Notes: generated by a model not told the origin, from the sequence alone. Shown: positions 46,357 through 56,592, counted from the first letter of the stretch. The stretch is DNA of 64,000 bases from Metabacillus arenae (GCF_014773385.1 NZ_JACXAI010000031.1:1-64000); one strand, 5' to 3'. Program-made: numbers and translations.

Positions 46357-47715
46357 ATGGCGAAAGCTGAACAAGATCTATCTGCAGTTCGTTCTTTAGA
46401 ATTAAACACGTCGAAAAAATTGACTATGAAGCAGAAGACATTTGTCATCACACTATTCATCCTAATTGTTGCTTCGCTTTTCTTAGTAAATTCGTTCGCG
46501 TCTGACAAATTGAATTTAACAATAGGAATTTATGGGTCAGTGATGATTTCCTATCTATTAGGGAAAATGCTGTTATCGTTCAAATACAAAGCAGTTGAAG
46601 GGGATCCCCCTGATTTAAAGGTTTCGGTTGTCATTCCCTCCTACAATGAAGAACCTGAAGCTGTATTAGGAACGATTGAAAGTATATTAAAACAGGATTA
46701 TCCCGTGCATGAGATTTTTGTCATTGATGACGGTAGTAAAGATACTTCCGCTTACGAAGCATCTTTAAAACTGAAAAAAGATCTCACGGAGTGGTCAAAG
46801 GAAACAGCTGCTAATATTTCTGGCGGAGATCCGTCCTACAAACTTCCAAACTTAATTGTTCATCGCCTGCCAAAAAACCAAGGAAAGCGTCATGCACAAA
46901 TATGGGCTTTTGAAAGGGGCACCGGTGATGTTTTTATAACTGTTGATTCTGACTGTTCTGTCTTCTCAAACGCTGTAAGAGAACTCTTAAAACCGTTTAA
47001 TAATCCTGAAGTTAAGGCTACAACAGGTCACGTCAACATACGAAACCGTACGGATAATGTCCTTACTCGTTTGATTGATATGCGTTACGATAATGCGTTC
47101 CGTGTTGAGCGTGCTGCTCACTCTGTTACGAATAATGTATTAGTATGCAGTGGTCCATTAAGTGCATACCGCAAGGAAGTCATCCTCAAGAACCTTGATC
47201 ATTATGGGAACCAAACATTCCTAGGTGAAAAAGTTCAGCTTGGAGATGACCGTTGTCTGACAAACTATGCGATTCGTGAAGGAAAAACTCTATATCAAGA
47301 AACTGCTCGTTGTATTACTGATGCACCAACATCTCTTAGAACGTTATTAAAGCAACAATCCCGCTGGAATAAATCATTTTTCCGGGAGAGTTTAATTGCT
47401 TTGAAAATTGGTTTAAACAAACCTAATGTGTTCGTTTGGGTTATGCTTGAAATGTTTTTATGGATTGCTTTTGGTATTTCACTCGGTATCGCTATTTACA
47501 TTTCGTCTGTTACAGTAGGATGGATTATGTTAATCTACTACTTTGCCTTTATTACGATTTCTGCCTATGCAAGGAACGTATTCTATGCGTATAAGAGGCC
47601 GTTTACCTTTTTAATGGCGCCTATATATGGAATTTTGTTCTTGTTCTTGTTGTGCCCTCTTCGTTTCTGGGCTCTATTAACAATTCGTTCTAACTCTTGG
47701 GGAACTAGAGGTTAA
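46357..47715 (+). CDS. hasA: hyaluronan synthase, class I (HasA-like)
   Basis: A 452-residue membrane GT2 enzyme. Two N-terminal helices (about 29-70) precede the catalytic domain with VVIPSYNEE, Asp124-Asp125 (DDGS), the DSD at 197-199, GDDRCLTNYAI at 296-306, QQSRWNKSFFRES at 333-345, and four further helices ending SWGTRG. GDDRCLTNYAI and QQ-RWNKSFFRES are nearly identical to streptococcal HasA (417-419 residues). It should polymerise UDP-GlcNAc and UDP-GlcA and export the chain. The extra N-terminal ~25 residues are unlike streptococcal HasA. hasC and hasB follow, so product and precursor genes are linked. A chitin or other GT2 synthase is less likely. Confidence 0.92.
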   Translation: MAKAEQDLSAVRSLELNTSKKLTMKQKTFVITLFILIVASLFLVNSFASDKLNLTIGIYGSVMISYLLGKMLLSFKYKAVEGDPPDLKVSVVIPSYNEEPEAVLGTIESILKQDYPVHEIFVIDDGSKDTSAYEASLKLKKDLTEWSKETAANISGGDPSYKLPNLIVHRLPKNQGKRHAQIWAFERGTGDVFITVDSDCSVFSNAVRELLKPFNNPEVKATTGHVNIRNRTDNVLTRLIDMRYDNAFRVERAAHSVTNNVLVCSGPLSAYRKEVILKNLDHYGNQTFLGEKVQLGDDRCLTNYAIREGKTLYQETARCITDAPTSLRTLLKQQSRWNKSFFRESLIALKIGLNKPNVFVWVMLEMFLWIAFGISLGIAIYISSVTVGWIMLIYYFAFITISAYARNVFYAYKRPFTFLMAPIYGILFLFLLCPLRFWALLTIRSNSWGTRG

Positions 47716-47854
47716 AGGAAAAAGGACGGAGCTTAACTATCATTAGGAAGAAGCAACACCCTAATCAAAATACGGCTCAGGCCAGCTCCATTCCTTACGC
47801 ACAAAACGCCAATCGGGTTTTTTCATAATAACTGAGGATGGGAGATGGACGTTC

Positions 47855-48751
47855 ATGAAAATACGTAAAGCAATAATCCCAGCAGCAGGACTCGGCACGA
47901 GATTCCTGCCTGCTACAAAGGCACAGCCTAAAGAAATGCTTCCAATCGTTGATAAACCAACGATTCAATACATTGTTGAAGAAGCTGTACAATCAGGGAT
48001 TGAGGATATCATTGTTATTAGCGGACGCGGCAAACGTGCCATTGAAGATCATTTCGATAAAGCCTATGAACTAGAGGAAACTCTTTATAAAAAGGAAAAA
48101 TTTGATCGTTTGCAAGAAATTCAAGAAATCTCAAATATGGTGAACATACATTATATTCGCCAGAAAGAACCGCGCGGATTAGGACATGCTATCAGCTGTG
48201 CTAGCAGCTTCATTGGAAATGAACCATTTGCCGTCTTGCTTGGAGATGATATTGTTCGTTCTGAAAAGCCATGTCTGGCTCAACTTATCGATGTCTATGA
48301 CAAGTATGAATCTTCTGTTGTAGGTGTGCAGCAAGTAGCACGTGAAGATGTTTCCAAGTATGGAATTATAGCACCTTTAAATAATAAATCCTTAGATAAT
48401 GGCGTTCTTTCTTTAGCTTCAGTTGTGGAAAAACCATCTGCTGATGAAGCCCCTTCGGATTTTGCAATTATGGGGAGATACATTTTAACTCCTGAAATCT
48501 TCTCGATTCTTAAGGACCTGCCGCCTGGATCTGGTAACGAAATTCAGCTGACAGATGCGATTAAATTGCTAAACGAAATTCAAACTGTACTTGCTTACGA
48601 TTTTGCAGGAAAACGGTATGATGTTGGAGATAAATTTGGGTTTATTAAAGCAACCATCGATTTTGCGTTAGAGCGGGATGACCTAAATTCACAAGTCCAG
48701 TCTTATCTTAGTGAACTAGTAAAAAATAACCCTTTCATTGTTTCAAAATAA
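47855..48751 (+). CDS. hasC: UTP-glucose-1-phosphate uridylyltransferase
   Basis: A 298-residue GalU/GtaB-family enzyme making UDP-glucose. The nucleotide motif is [24 protein letters not shown], with EPRGLGHAI and FAVLLGDDI further on. The ATG follows GGAGATGGAC. It lies between hasA and hasB, so it is named hasC by context; gtaB is the general Bacillus name and another copy probably exists elsewhere. A 139-base gap after hasA has no obvious terminator. Confidence 0.93.
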   Translation: MKIRKAIIPAAGLGTRFLPATKAQPKEMLPIVDKPTIQYIVEEAVQSGIEDIIVISGRGKRAIEDHFDKAYELEETLYKKEKFDRLQEIQEISNMVNIHYIRQKEPRGLGHAISCASSFIGNEPFAVLLGDDIVRSEKPCLAQLIDVYDKYESSVVGVQQVAREDVSKYGIIAPLNNKSLDNGVLSLASVVEKPSADEAPSDFAIMGRYILTPEIFSILKDLPPGSGNEIQLTDAIKLLNEIQTVLAYDFAGKRYDVGDKFGFIKATIDFALERDDLNSQVQSYLSELVKNNPFIVSK

Positions 48752-48764
48752 GGAGGAAATGTAT

Positions 48765-50114
48765 ATGAAAATCGCCGTTATTGGGACAGGTTATGTTGGA
48801 TTAGTGACAGGGGTTTGTTTAGCAGAAGTTGGTCACCATGTTACATGTATTGACATAAATGAAGAAAAAGTTGAAAAGCTTAGAAAAGGAATCCCTCCTA
48901 TCTATGAAAAAGGCTTGGACGTATTAATGATCGATAATATTGATCGTAATCGCCTTAAATTTACAACTGTCCATAAAGAGGGCTTGAGTGATGCTGAAGT
49001 TGTCTACATTGCCGTAGGAACTCCTCAAAGTGCGGATGGATCAGCAGACTTAACCTACATCTACCAAGCAGCAAAAGATATTGGTGAACATGTTAACCGC
49101 GATGTATTAGTCGTTACAAAAAGCACGGTACCACTTGGTACAAACTTTCAAGTAAAAGAGATTGTTGAGGATCATGTTAAGGGACCATTTAAAGTCGAGG
49201 TTGCTTCTAATCCTGAGTTTTTAAGAGAAGGCTCTGCTGTTTACGACACCTTTAACGGCGACCGTATCGTTATTGGAACAGAAACAGAAGAAGCTGCGGC
49301 CATTCTTGAAAAAATTAATGAGCCGTTTGATATCCCTGTATTAAAAACAAGTATTACAAGTGCAGAGATGATTAAATATGCATCGAACGCCTTTTTAGCT
49401 ACGAAAATATCGTTTATTAATGAAATTGCTTCACTTTCTGAAAAAGTTGGCGCTGACATATCTGATGTGGCAAAAGGAGTCGGACAAGACCATCGTATTG
49501 GCTCTCAGTTCCTGAATGCAGGTATTGGATATGGCGGTTCATGCTTCCCTAAAGACACGCAGGCACTCGTTCGCATTTCTGAAGAGGTAGAACATGATTT
49601 TAAATTATTAAAATCTGTTATTGACGTAAATGCACGTCAAAAAACGACTTTATTTGAAAAAGCGAAAAAACGGTTTGGTACGCTTAAAGGAATGCGTGTA
49701 GCATTACTCGGACTTGCATTCAAGCCTGAAACAGATGATATGAGAGAAGCCGCTTCTATTGAAATGGCGAACGCATTGACAGCAGAAGGTGCAGAGGTAA
49801 TTGCCTACGACCCGATCGCGATGGAAAATGCAAAAAAAGTACTTCCAGAATCTGTTCAATATGCTGAAAATATTGAGAACGCCATTAAAGATGCAACTGT
49901 TGTGTTTATTCTTACAGACTGGAAGGAAATCAAAGAAAAAGCTCTCTTGTTCTCTTCCCTATTCATGAAAAAGCCGATTATTTTTGATGGCCGCAATTGC
50001 TACTCTCAAGAAGAAACGGAAAAAGTTCAAGTAGAATATTACTCTGTTGGCCGTTCTGCAGTAAATGAACGTGCAATTCATGATTCAAACAAGCAGCTGG
50101 CTGCTTCATTCTAG
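48765..50114 (+). CDS. hasB: UDP-glucose 6-dehydrogenase
   Basis: A 449-residue enzyme oxidising UDP-glucose to UDP-glucuronate with two NAD. The Rossmann motif IGTGYVGLVTG is at the N-terminus, STVPLGT and EFLREGSA in the middle, and the catalytic cysteine in GYGGSCFPKD. The ATG at 48765 follows AAGGAGG and is preferred over an earlier in-frame ATG inside hasC. It is 13 bases after hasC, the last gene of the hyaluronan operon. The family also includes TuaD/Ugd; context decides the name. Confidence 0.94.
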   Translation: MKIAVIGTGYVGLVTGVCLAEVGHHVTCIDINEEKVEKLRKGIPPIYEKGLDVLMIDNIDRNRLKFTTVHKEGLSDAEVVYIAVGTPQSADGSADLTYIYQAAKDIGEHVNRDVLVVTKSTVPLGTNFQVKEIVEDHVKGPFKVEVASNPEFLREGSAVYDTFNGDRIVIGTETEEAAAILEKINEPFDIPVLKTSITSAEMIKYASNAFLATKISFINEIASLSEKVGADISDVAKGVGQDHRIGSQFLNAGIGYGGSCFPKDTQALVRISEEVEHDFKLLKSVIDVNARQKTTLFEKAKKRFGTLKGMRVALLGLAFKPETDDMREAASIEMANALTAEGAEVIAYDPIAMENAKKVLPESVQYAENIENAIKDATVVFILTDWKEIKEKALLFSSLFMKKPIIFDGRNCYSQEETEKVQVEYYSVGRSAVNERAIHDSNKQLAASF

Positions 50115-50158
50115 TCTAAAGCCCAAGGCACGAATCCTTCAGTGATAAGCATATGACG

Positions 50159-50198
50159 ATCCGTCAGAAAGGTTGTACTTTAACCCTTTTGACGGATT
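50159..50198 (+). terminator. likely terminator of the hasACB operon
   Basis: ATCCGTCA...AAAGGTT pairs with AACC...TGACGGAT around GTACTTT. The T run is weak (TGGTTTAAAA). Confidence 0.5.
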
Positions 50199-50282
50199 GG
50201 TTTAAAATACACTCACTATCATTCTTTAATCGTTTAGTAACTTAATTAACATAAAAATTCAATACTGAAAGGGAGTAAGTTG

Positions 50283-51074
50283 ATGAAAAAACTAGTATCT
50301 GCTCTGTTTGTTGCTGTTTTAGCCCTGCAAGTTTCAAGTGTCAGCTTTGCTAGTGAGCCTGTCTCAGCCAAAAGCCAGCACCACGAAAAAGTGATTGAAC
50401 AGTTAGATAAGGTTGAAGATCTAAACGCCAGCATTCGCTTAGAAGACCGCACGATTAAAGTGAAGTATCAAGAAAAAACGGAAACCGTTAAAGTTACAGT
50501 GAAAAAGGATTCTGAAAAACAAAGTTATGAATGGACTAATGAGGAAATAAAAGAAAAGATTAGAGAACTTGCTAAAAACATCGAAATTGACGACACTTGG
50601 AATAAAGAAGAATTAGCAAAAAAATTTGCTAAAGCGTTGAATCGCTTACCTTCAGAGATCATCAGCATTGATTCTGACCTCCACTTTGCACCAGATCACA
50701 AAATCTCTTTTTCCTTTAAACAAGGAAAAGACAACGAAACACTTCAATCTTACTTACCTACTAACTTAGACCTTAACATCTCCGGCAAAAACGGACAGTA
50801 CTATAACATTCACTACAAGCTTCAAGGGGACACAATAAAAGTAAACATTCAGAAGAATACGGCAAACGGCAAAAAGTCTCTTAAAGGCTTATCAGCCCTC
50901 ATGGAGCTAGCCAGATTAAAGGGTGTTATTATCCCTGATTCAGATATGGAGTTTTCAAACTATCTCAAATCCGTATCAAAAGAACTCGGAATTCCAGCAG
51001 CAGAAATTGAAAAAGTAGTAGTGAAAACAAAATTTGATAACGAAGCAAAAGCGGACTTCCGTTATACACGATAA
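50283..51074 (+). CDS. secreted protein, unknown function (YusW-like domains possible)
   Basis: A 263-residue protein with a clear signal peptide (MKKLVSALFVAVLALQ..., cleavage after SFA-S) and a soluble, lysine-rich remainder. Two similar halves alternate beta strands and helices (around 45-110 and 140-200). The ATG at 50283 follows GGGAG. No membrane anchor or catalytic motif is seen. It lies behind the hyaluronan operon on the same strand but after a probable terminator, so a link with the capsule is only positional. Confidence 0.7.
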   Translation: MKKLVSALFVAVLALQVSSVSFASEPVSAKSQHHEKVIEQLDKVEDLNASIRLEDRTIKVKYQEKTETVKVTVKKDSEKQSYEWTNEEIKEKIRELAKNIEIDDTWNKEELAKKFAKALNRLPSEIISIDSDLHFAPDHKISFSFKQGKDNETLQSYLPTNLDLNISGKNGQYYNIHYKLQGDTIKVNIQKNTANGKKSLKGLSALMELARLKGVIIPDSDMEFSNYLKSVSKELGIPAAEIEKVVVKTKFDNEAKADFRYTR

Positions 51075-51083
51075 CCTTTTATA

Positions 51084-51123
51084 TGGACCAGGCACCTTGA
51101 ATTTGGTGCCTGGTCCATTTTTT
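51084..51123 (+). terminator. strong terminator
   Basis: GGACCAGGCACC and GGTGCCTGGTCC form a perfect 12-bp stem followed by a run of T. Confidence 0.9.
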
Positions 51124-51459
51124 AAAGCTATGTATTTAATATAAAAATTAAAAGATTTATAAATCTGATTCATATAAATATATTTGTAGAAAATGATTAT
51201 GCAATCTTTTGTTTTTCATAATTACAAATTTTTCACAAGAATACATCTAAATTTACTAATGAAAAAGCTGTTCATGGGATTTACCTTCAACTCTTTTTGA
51301 TCTAACATTTTCCGACTGCCTATGGATTATTCAGGTGCACCTTGTTGAAGGTAGAGTATTACACGCACAAGAAGCGCCCTCCTGATCAGAAGAGACGCTT
51401 CGCTTTTTCCACATTATATCACTTAAATCAAAAGTCCTTATGCAATTTACCCAAACCTT
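51124..51459. other. intergenic region
   Basis: AT-rich, no gene seen. A GAAGCG...CGCTTC hairpin followed by GCTTTTT near 51370-51412 may be a terminator. Confidence 0.4.
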
Positions 51460-52413
51460 CTAGTTATTTGTAAGATTAGTTGTTTCATATACCAGCAAGG
51501 ATGCTTCATCGTCATCCGGAACAGCGTAAAGCCGCAGCTGTTGACCTGCTCTCTCCAGGAACACCGGGTTACGGGTAATGACGTGTCCTTGTGGTGAAAA
51601 CTCCATTAATGGCACTTCATGAATCGGATTTAACTTTTTCATATCAATCAGGGCAAGTCCACCTAACTCATAAGGCTTAAAATTCCCAGATGCAGGGTTT
51701 GGCAATTCAGAAATCCCGCTGCAAACCATTTTAGCTTGTCCTATCCCTTCACAGTCCTGATAATCAATAAAATGACTTGGGTTTTCTTTTACTTGCTGCT
51801 GTTTCCCTTTTTTATTCCATTCATAGAATTTACGCGATCCCCAGCTCACTCCTTTAAGTTTTCCGCTTTGGTCGTCGCGAACCAGCCCTCCAATATGGTC
51901 ATCAACCGAGAATGCTTTTTCTGCTTTCATGGTCTTAGGGTCTACTTTATAAACAATGGATTTGCTGTCAGGTCGATATTCGGCCACAGGAACCCAGATA
52001 GACTTTCCGTCGAATGCAATGCCGCCCGGGTGATATATATTTCCTTCACCTAGTTTGATGTCCTTCAGCAGTTTACCTTGTTTGTTAAAAACAAACAAGT
52101 GACCGATTCCTTTTCCAGGAGTGCGATCATAACCATCACGAGGTTGATCATACTTCGTCGTTTTTTCGATGATTTCCACAGAGGACATATAATAGAGATC
52201 ACCGATTCGAGTCATACCCTGCGGGTGATAGACATTAAATTGTAGATCAATCTTTTCCTTTTTCTGCCACTGCGTATTACGGGAAAGCTGTTGGAACTGT
52301 TCGTCTAGTTTTTGCTCTTTTGCGCTACTTTCGTGCAATTGAGACATTGCCAAAGCGGTGGATGCGCCACCAATCAAAAGGGTTACGGTAACGATGAATA
52401 TTATTTTCTGCAT
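51460..52413 (-). CDS. secreted propeller-like protein, DUF6454 type
   Basis: A 317-residue protein with an N-terminal membrane/signal segment (MQKIIFIVTVTLLIGGAS). Repeated strand patterns (YHPQGMTRIGDLYYMSSVE, YHPGGIAFDGKSIWVPVAEY, HIGGLVRD) suggest a six-bladed beta-propeller. It resembles proteins grouped as DUF6454, whose function I do not know. The ATG at 52413 follows AGGAGGAGAA and replaces an upstream in-frame start. It is transcribed singly. Confidence 0.7.
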   Translation of the reverse strand: MQKIIFIVTVTLLIGGASTALAMSQLHESSAKEQKLDEQFQQLSRNTQWQKKEKIDLQFNVYHPQGMTRIGDLYYMSSVEIIEKTTKYDQPRDGYDRTPGKGIGHLFVFNKQGKLLKDIKLGEGNIYHPGGIAFDGKSIWVPVAEYRPDSKSIVYKVDPKTMKAEKAFSVDDHIGGLVRDDQSGKLKGVSWGSRKFYEWNKKGKQQQVKENPSHFIDYQDCEGIGQAKMVCSGISELPNPASGNFKPYELGGLALIDMKKLNPIHEVPLMEFSPQGHVITRNPVFLERAGQQLRLYAVPDDDEASLLVYETTNLTNN

Positions 52414-52575
52414 GATTCTCCTCCTATTTAGTTTAAACTTCAACATAAATAGTTTAAAATACGTTTATGAAATAGAGGTTAATCTAGTGTAAAAATTAAC
52501 ATAAATTAAAGACCAAATTGAAGCGTGCACCCCAATAGGATTAAAATGCCTATCATAAACTATAAAAAGAGCTGT

Positions 52576-53277
52576 TCATCCAAAACTATAGTCTTCTAAT
52601 TCCTGTTCGAATTGAACTAAGTAGGCCTTCAAAAAAGCATGGCGTTCTAAAGCCAATTTTTTCCCTGATAGGGTGTTCATCTGATCTGGCAATCGAAGTA
52701 ATTTCTCATAGAAGTGCCGGTGAACCGATCCGCACGGCTTCATGTTCGAATTAAACACGTAATTACGGTCGAAATGGCTTTCTTGCATTGGTAAGCCATG
52801 GGCTCCGCCGAACATAAACGCTCTGGCAATCCCTACGGCGCCCAAAGCATCCAATCGATCAGCGTCCTGTAAGATTTGCGCATTAAGCTTAAGCGGCATG
52901 TTATCTTGTTGGACCCCATACATCTCATGGACCGAAATTGCATCGAGAATCGCTTCGAAAGCGTCCTCTCCTAGAAAAGGAACGACCTTCGGATAGAAAG
53001 CCTTGCGTAAAAGCTCAATAGCCTCTGGACCGAAATGAAGAATGCCATGGCTCTTTTCTTCTTCACGGAAGTAGTCATGCAAAAGACCAGCTACCATTGC
53101 AGTATACGGTTCTATTCCCAAATCTACGGCCAGGTTTTGGCTCAATTTCATCACACGCAATGCATGGAAATAATCGTGTCCAGTTGAGTCGTTTTCAGTC
53201 TTGGTCTGTACGTCCTGCATAATAGCCGAGATCCAGCCGGCCATACTTGCTTTGATTGAGTTAGGTTGCATTTTCAC
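52576..53277 (-). CDS. HD-domain phosphohydrolase
   Basis: A 233-residue HD-superfamily protein. The metal ligands are seen as HDYFHALRV (first His), GLLHDYF (HD) and DADRLDALGAVGIARAF (second Asp). This pattern is that of predicted nucleotide or phosphate-ester hydrolases. It is the last gene of the ECF operon, 12 bases after the metallo-beta-lactamase-fold gene. The substrate may be linked to whatever the transporter imports, which is unknown. Confidence 0.85.
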   Translation of the reverse strand: MKMQPNSIKASMAGWISAIMQDVQTKTENDSTGHDYFHALRVMKLSQNLAVDLGIEPYTAMVAGLLHDYFREEEKSHGILHFGPEAIELLRKAFYPKVVPFLGEDAFEAILDAISVHEMYGVQQDNMPLKLNAQILQDADRLDALGAVGIARAFMFGGAHGLPMQESHFDRNYVFNSNMKPCGSVHRHFYEKLLRLPDQMNTLSGKKLALERHAFLKAYLVQFEQELEDYSFG

Positions 53278-53289
53278 TCTCCTCCGTTT

Positions 53290-54027
53290 TTACCAGGATA
53301 ACCATTCATGCTGCCGCAGCAAGTTCATACCATTTAAATCATTCGGGTTCCAACCTGCCGGAAGCTCACTGTAATGCATCAGATACAACTGCTTTCTCAC
53401 AGCTTCTGGATATGACAAGAGGCCCTTGAAGCTGGCATGAACCACAGCGTGTTTGAACTGTACGTCGTGATAAAAGACGTTAATACCTTCACGAATTAAC
53501 CTCTCGATCAACAGTTTATTCTCTACCATGTCTCCGCTGTAAAAGAATCGTCCGTCCAATACAAGAGAACAGCTGAAACGGGAAGGGACATGCTCAGTTT
53601 GAAGCCAATAAGCAGACAGGCCGTTTAGGGAAAAGATTTCACGTTCTTTGACCCAATGAATCTCAAAAAAATGCTCCAGCCTGGTATTTCCCCCTGCCGG
53701 GTCCTCTAGTCTACCCCTTAGCGTCTGCTCCCAAAGCACCGGTTTAAGAGGAGCGGGAACCCATAATTTTAGCTTTCGCCCTGCTACATAAGCTCCATAG
53801 AGAGCAGCTTCATCCAGCCCACCGCAATGATCATAATGCAGATGAGTCAAGAAAATACCACTGATATTCTCGAAATCCATATTTATATCCGCAAGGCTGC
53901 TCCAGGCAGTAACCCCACAGTCAATTAGAAAGTAGGCTCCTTTCGATTCAAGGAGAGCGTTATTGTTATATGTTTTTTTAGAAAAGCCATTTCCCACGCC
54001 AAGCATCATGATACGAAATGGCATCAC
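53290..54027 (-). CDS. metallo-beta-lactamase-fold hydrolase
   Basis: A 245-residue MBL-fold enzyme with the zinc motif THLHYDHCGG (HxHxDH), an early strand FLIDCG, later metal ligands in TEHVPSRFS and SGDMVEN, and HYSELP at the end. The layout resembles RNase Z or phosphodiesterase-like MBL proteins. Its start overlaps the transporter ATPase gene by four bases, so it is coupled to it. Confidence 0.85.
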   Translation of the reverse strand: MMPFRIMMLGVGNGFSKKTYNNNALLESKGAYFLIDCGVTAWSSLADINMDFENISGIFLTHLHYDHCGGLDEAALYGAYVAGRKLKLWVPAPLKPVLWEQTLRGRLEDPAGGNTRLEHFFEIHWVKEREIFSLNGLSAYWLQTEHVPSRFSCSLVLDGRFFYSGDMVENKLLIERLIREGINVFYHDVQFKHAVVHASFKGLLSYPEAVRKQLYLMHYSELPAGWNPNDLNGMNLLRQHEWLSW

Positions 54028-55778
54028 AACAGCTCACTCTCCTGAAAGCGATCCATGTGACCGGCTTTACTCACCATTCTCTCTACGAATTGGTCTGCAG
54101 TAAGTGCAGGCACCGTCCAACCCAGTGAGGAGGTCAGCTGGACAACTGGAGGTGGGGTAATTCTGCACTGCCTCAGCTCTTGTAATCTTGAAAATACTGA
54201 CTCCGTCGTGTCGTCCATCATAATCGTCCCTTTGGACATCACAACCGTCCGAGGGACATAATCGGCTACCACCCGCATGTCATGGGTCAGGAGCAGAATC
54301 GTAACCCCTTTTTTCCACAGCATTTGAATATAGTCCATCATTAGCCGGCATCGAAGCCCATCTAATCCAGTGGTCGGTTCGTCAAGGATAATGGCGGCCG
54401 GTCGCAGCGCCAAAATGCTTGCAATCGCCACTCTTCTCCGCTCTCCCCTGCTTAAAAAATGAGGGTGCTCCTTCAGATGCCGGTCGATTTGGAGAAGGGA
54501 TGCTACTTCTTCTACACGGGAGGTAATTTCTGCTTTGCCCAGCTTCTGCAGTTTCAAACCGAACGCAATTTCATCGTATACAGTCTGTTTGAACAACTGG
54601 TAATCAGGGTTTTGAAAAACATAACCTACGGACTGGATCATCTCATTGGCTCGATAGCTGGATTGGGCCTTGCCTCGGATGATTATTTCCCCTCCATCCG
54701 GCTTCAAAAGCCCTGTAATTAACTTGCAAAGCGTTGTTTTACCAGAACCATTTTGTCCGATTAATGCCACAAACTCTCCTTGTCGGACGGTAAAATCCAC
54801 CGATTTTAAAGCCAGTTCCTCTACATTGTAAGAGCGGTAAGCAAACGATACCTTTTTCAATTCAATCAATGGTTGAATTGGAGCCTGCTTGTTCGAAGGC
54901 ATGACGCTTTGTGCTTTCGAATGATTATGCTTAACCGGATAAGCTTCAGTACGCAGCATTTCATTGAGTAACTCTGTTACAGTCAGAGGATCACTCGCCA
55001 GATTTTCACGAAGTACCTTTAGCTTCATTCGCTTAGCTATTTCTACAACCTGAGGCATAGGGAGTCGTTCAAGTCCCTCAGTTTCATATAACCGGGAGGG
55101 ATGTGAGTCAGCAATAAGTTTTCCTTCTTCGATAACAAGTACCCGATCGGCATAAGGTAAGGTGACATCCAAATTATGATCAACGAAAATCACCGTATAA
55201 TTCCACTTCTTGTTAAGGTGCCGAATCGTTTGGATGACCATTTCTTTCCCGAGCGGATCTAATTCTGCAGTCGGCTCATCAAGAACGATCACTTTTGGTT
55301 CAAGCATCAGACATCCTGCAATTGCCACTAGCTGCTTCTGCCCCCCTGACAATTCTAAGGGGGAGCGGTGAAGCAAGGGCCGAACATCGATTTGATCTAA
55401 CACCCTCTCTAAACGGTGATCGATCTGTTCTGGGGACATGCCTAGATTCTCCAATGGAAATACCAGCTCTTCCTGCACGGTTGACCTTACCAATTGCCAT
55501 TCAGGATCCTGGAGTACCGTTCCCACAATAGAAATCAGTTCATGGGGAGGTGTTTGTTGAACATTTCGTCCGTTCACGGTAATGCTGCCTTGAATCACGG
55601 AACCCTCAATCTCATTTGGAATTAAACCATTGACGGAAAAACATAACGTTGACTTCCCCCCTCCACTCGGACCAATCACAGCAACAAACTGTCCGAACGG
55701 GATAGAAAGATTGATTTGCTGAAGCAGCTGCTTTGCTTGGTCATTATAAGCACATGAAAAATCACGTATTTCGATCAT
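54024..55778 (-). CDS. ECF transporter ATPase, two fused ABC domains
   Basis: A 584-residue protein with two ATPase domains in tandem, equivalent to EcfA and EcfA'. First half: GPSGGGKST, LSGGQKQLVAIAG, VIVLDEPTAELDP. Second half (from about 300): GQNGSGKTT, the signature in the unusual form LSRGERRRVAIA, and IILDEPTTGLDG. It energises uptake with the T and S components encoded upstream. The arrangement resembles the thiamine-precursor transporter YkoEDC. Confidence 0.9.
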   Translation of the reverse strand: MIEIRDFSCAYNDQAKQLLQQINLSIPFGQFVAVIGPSGGGKSTLCFSVNGLIPNEIEGSVIQGSITVNGRNVQQTPPHELISIVGTVLQDPEWQLVRSTVQEELVFPLENLGMSPEQIDHRLERVLDQIDVRPLLHRSPLELSGGQKQLVAIAGCLMLEPKVIVLDEPTAELDPLGKEMVIQTIRHLNKKWNYTVIFVDHNLDVTLPYADRVLVIEEGKLIADSHPSRLYETEGLERLPMPQVVEIAKRMKLKVLRENLASDPLTVTELLNEMLRTEAYPVKHNHSKAQSVMPSNKQAPIQPLIELKKVSFAYRSYNVEELALKSVDFTVRQGEFVALIGQNGSGKTTLCKLITGLLKPDGGEIIIRGKAQSSYRANEMIQSVGYVFQNPDYQLFKQTVYDEIAFGLKLQKLGKAEITSRVEEVASLLQIDRHLKEHPHFLSRGERRRVAIASILALRPAAIILDEPTTGLDGLRCRLMMDYIQMLWKKGVTILLLTHDMRVVADYVPRTVVMSKGTIMMDDTTESVFSRLQELRQCRITPPPVVQLTSSLGWTVPALTADQFVERMVSKAGHMDRFQESELL

Positions 55779-55809
55779 TGATTTGGTAATCCCCCTTCTC
55801 TGTTTTTTA

Positions 55810-56592
55810 TTACAAGTTAGGCAGCCCGAATTTGAGTAGGGTCAATAAGATTGCGCATATGCCACAGACCACTAACGAACCATAATCCAAAGAAGACATT
55901 TTAGGGCGGTAGTACTGAGAACGACTATTTTTCCGCCCAACTCCTTTTAACGAGAGTGCGAAGCTGGCGGTCCGAAATCTTTTCAGCATCACGTATATAA
56001 TTGGGATCAGAATACTAGCAAAACGTATGATCCGAGAAAAGATGCTGCCGGAACGAAAATCAACGCCTCTGCAATATTGAGCGTCCATAACATTTCTGGC
56101 GTCCGTTATCATTAGGCTCCAATAGCGCAGCGTCAGTGACAGAGCCAAAGTCACTACATTTGGAAACCCGAACATTTCCAAGCCGTTGACAATATCCTGG
56201 GGCTTAGTCGTGAACATTATTAAGAAGAACGACAGAGAGCAATTAAACATCCGAAGCATGAAAATCAGGGCGTAGTGGACGTTGTTCTCCGTAATGTAAA
56301 AATCCCAAACCCCAATATTTTTAGCAAAATAAACGGTGCCCCCCATATCTGCTAATAGAAATGTAACCCCCATCACTAACGTCAAGGATAGAACAGGAAT
56401 CAACATAAGCATTTGAAAACGGGTTGGACGCACATAAATAAGCATTGCTAGGTTAAGTAACAGCAGTATGTTCAAGCTTACCGTCTTTCCCAGAAAAAAA
56501 GGCAGGACGGTGAGAAACAAGCCAAATATGACAATTTTGGTAAAACCGTGCATGTAGTGAAAAATCGAATTCGAAGGATGATATATATTCAA
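55810..56592 (-). CDS. ECF transporter transmembrane component EcfT
   Basis: A 260-residue membrane protein of the CbiQ/EcfT family with about five helices and the charged coupling motifs AQYCRGVD and the later ASFALSLKG stretch that contact the ATPases. It lies between the S component and the ATPase gene. Confidence 0.85.
   Translation of the reverse strand: MNIYHPSNSIFHYMHGFTKIVIFGLFLTVLPFFLGKTVSLNILLLLNLAMLIYVRPTRFQMLMLIPVLSLTLVMGVTFLLADMGGTVYFAKNIGVWDFYITENNVHYALIFMLRMFNCSLSFFLIMFTTKPQDIVNGLEMFGFPNVVTLALSLTLRYWSLMITDARNVMDAQYCRGVDFRSGSIFSRIIRFASILIPIIYVMLKRFRTASFALSLKGVGRKNSRSQYYRPKMSSLDYGSLVVCGICAILLTLLKFGLPNL

Noticed and set aside
55295-55531. A 78-codon plus-strand frame in the ECF ATPase gene
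   Set aside because: Antisense shadow of a strongly conserved ATPase domain.
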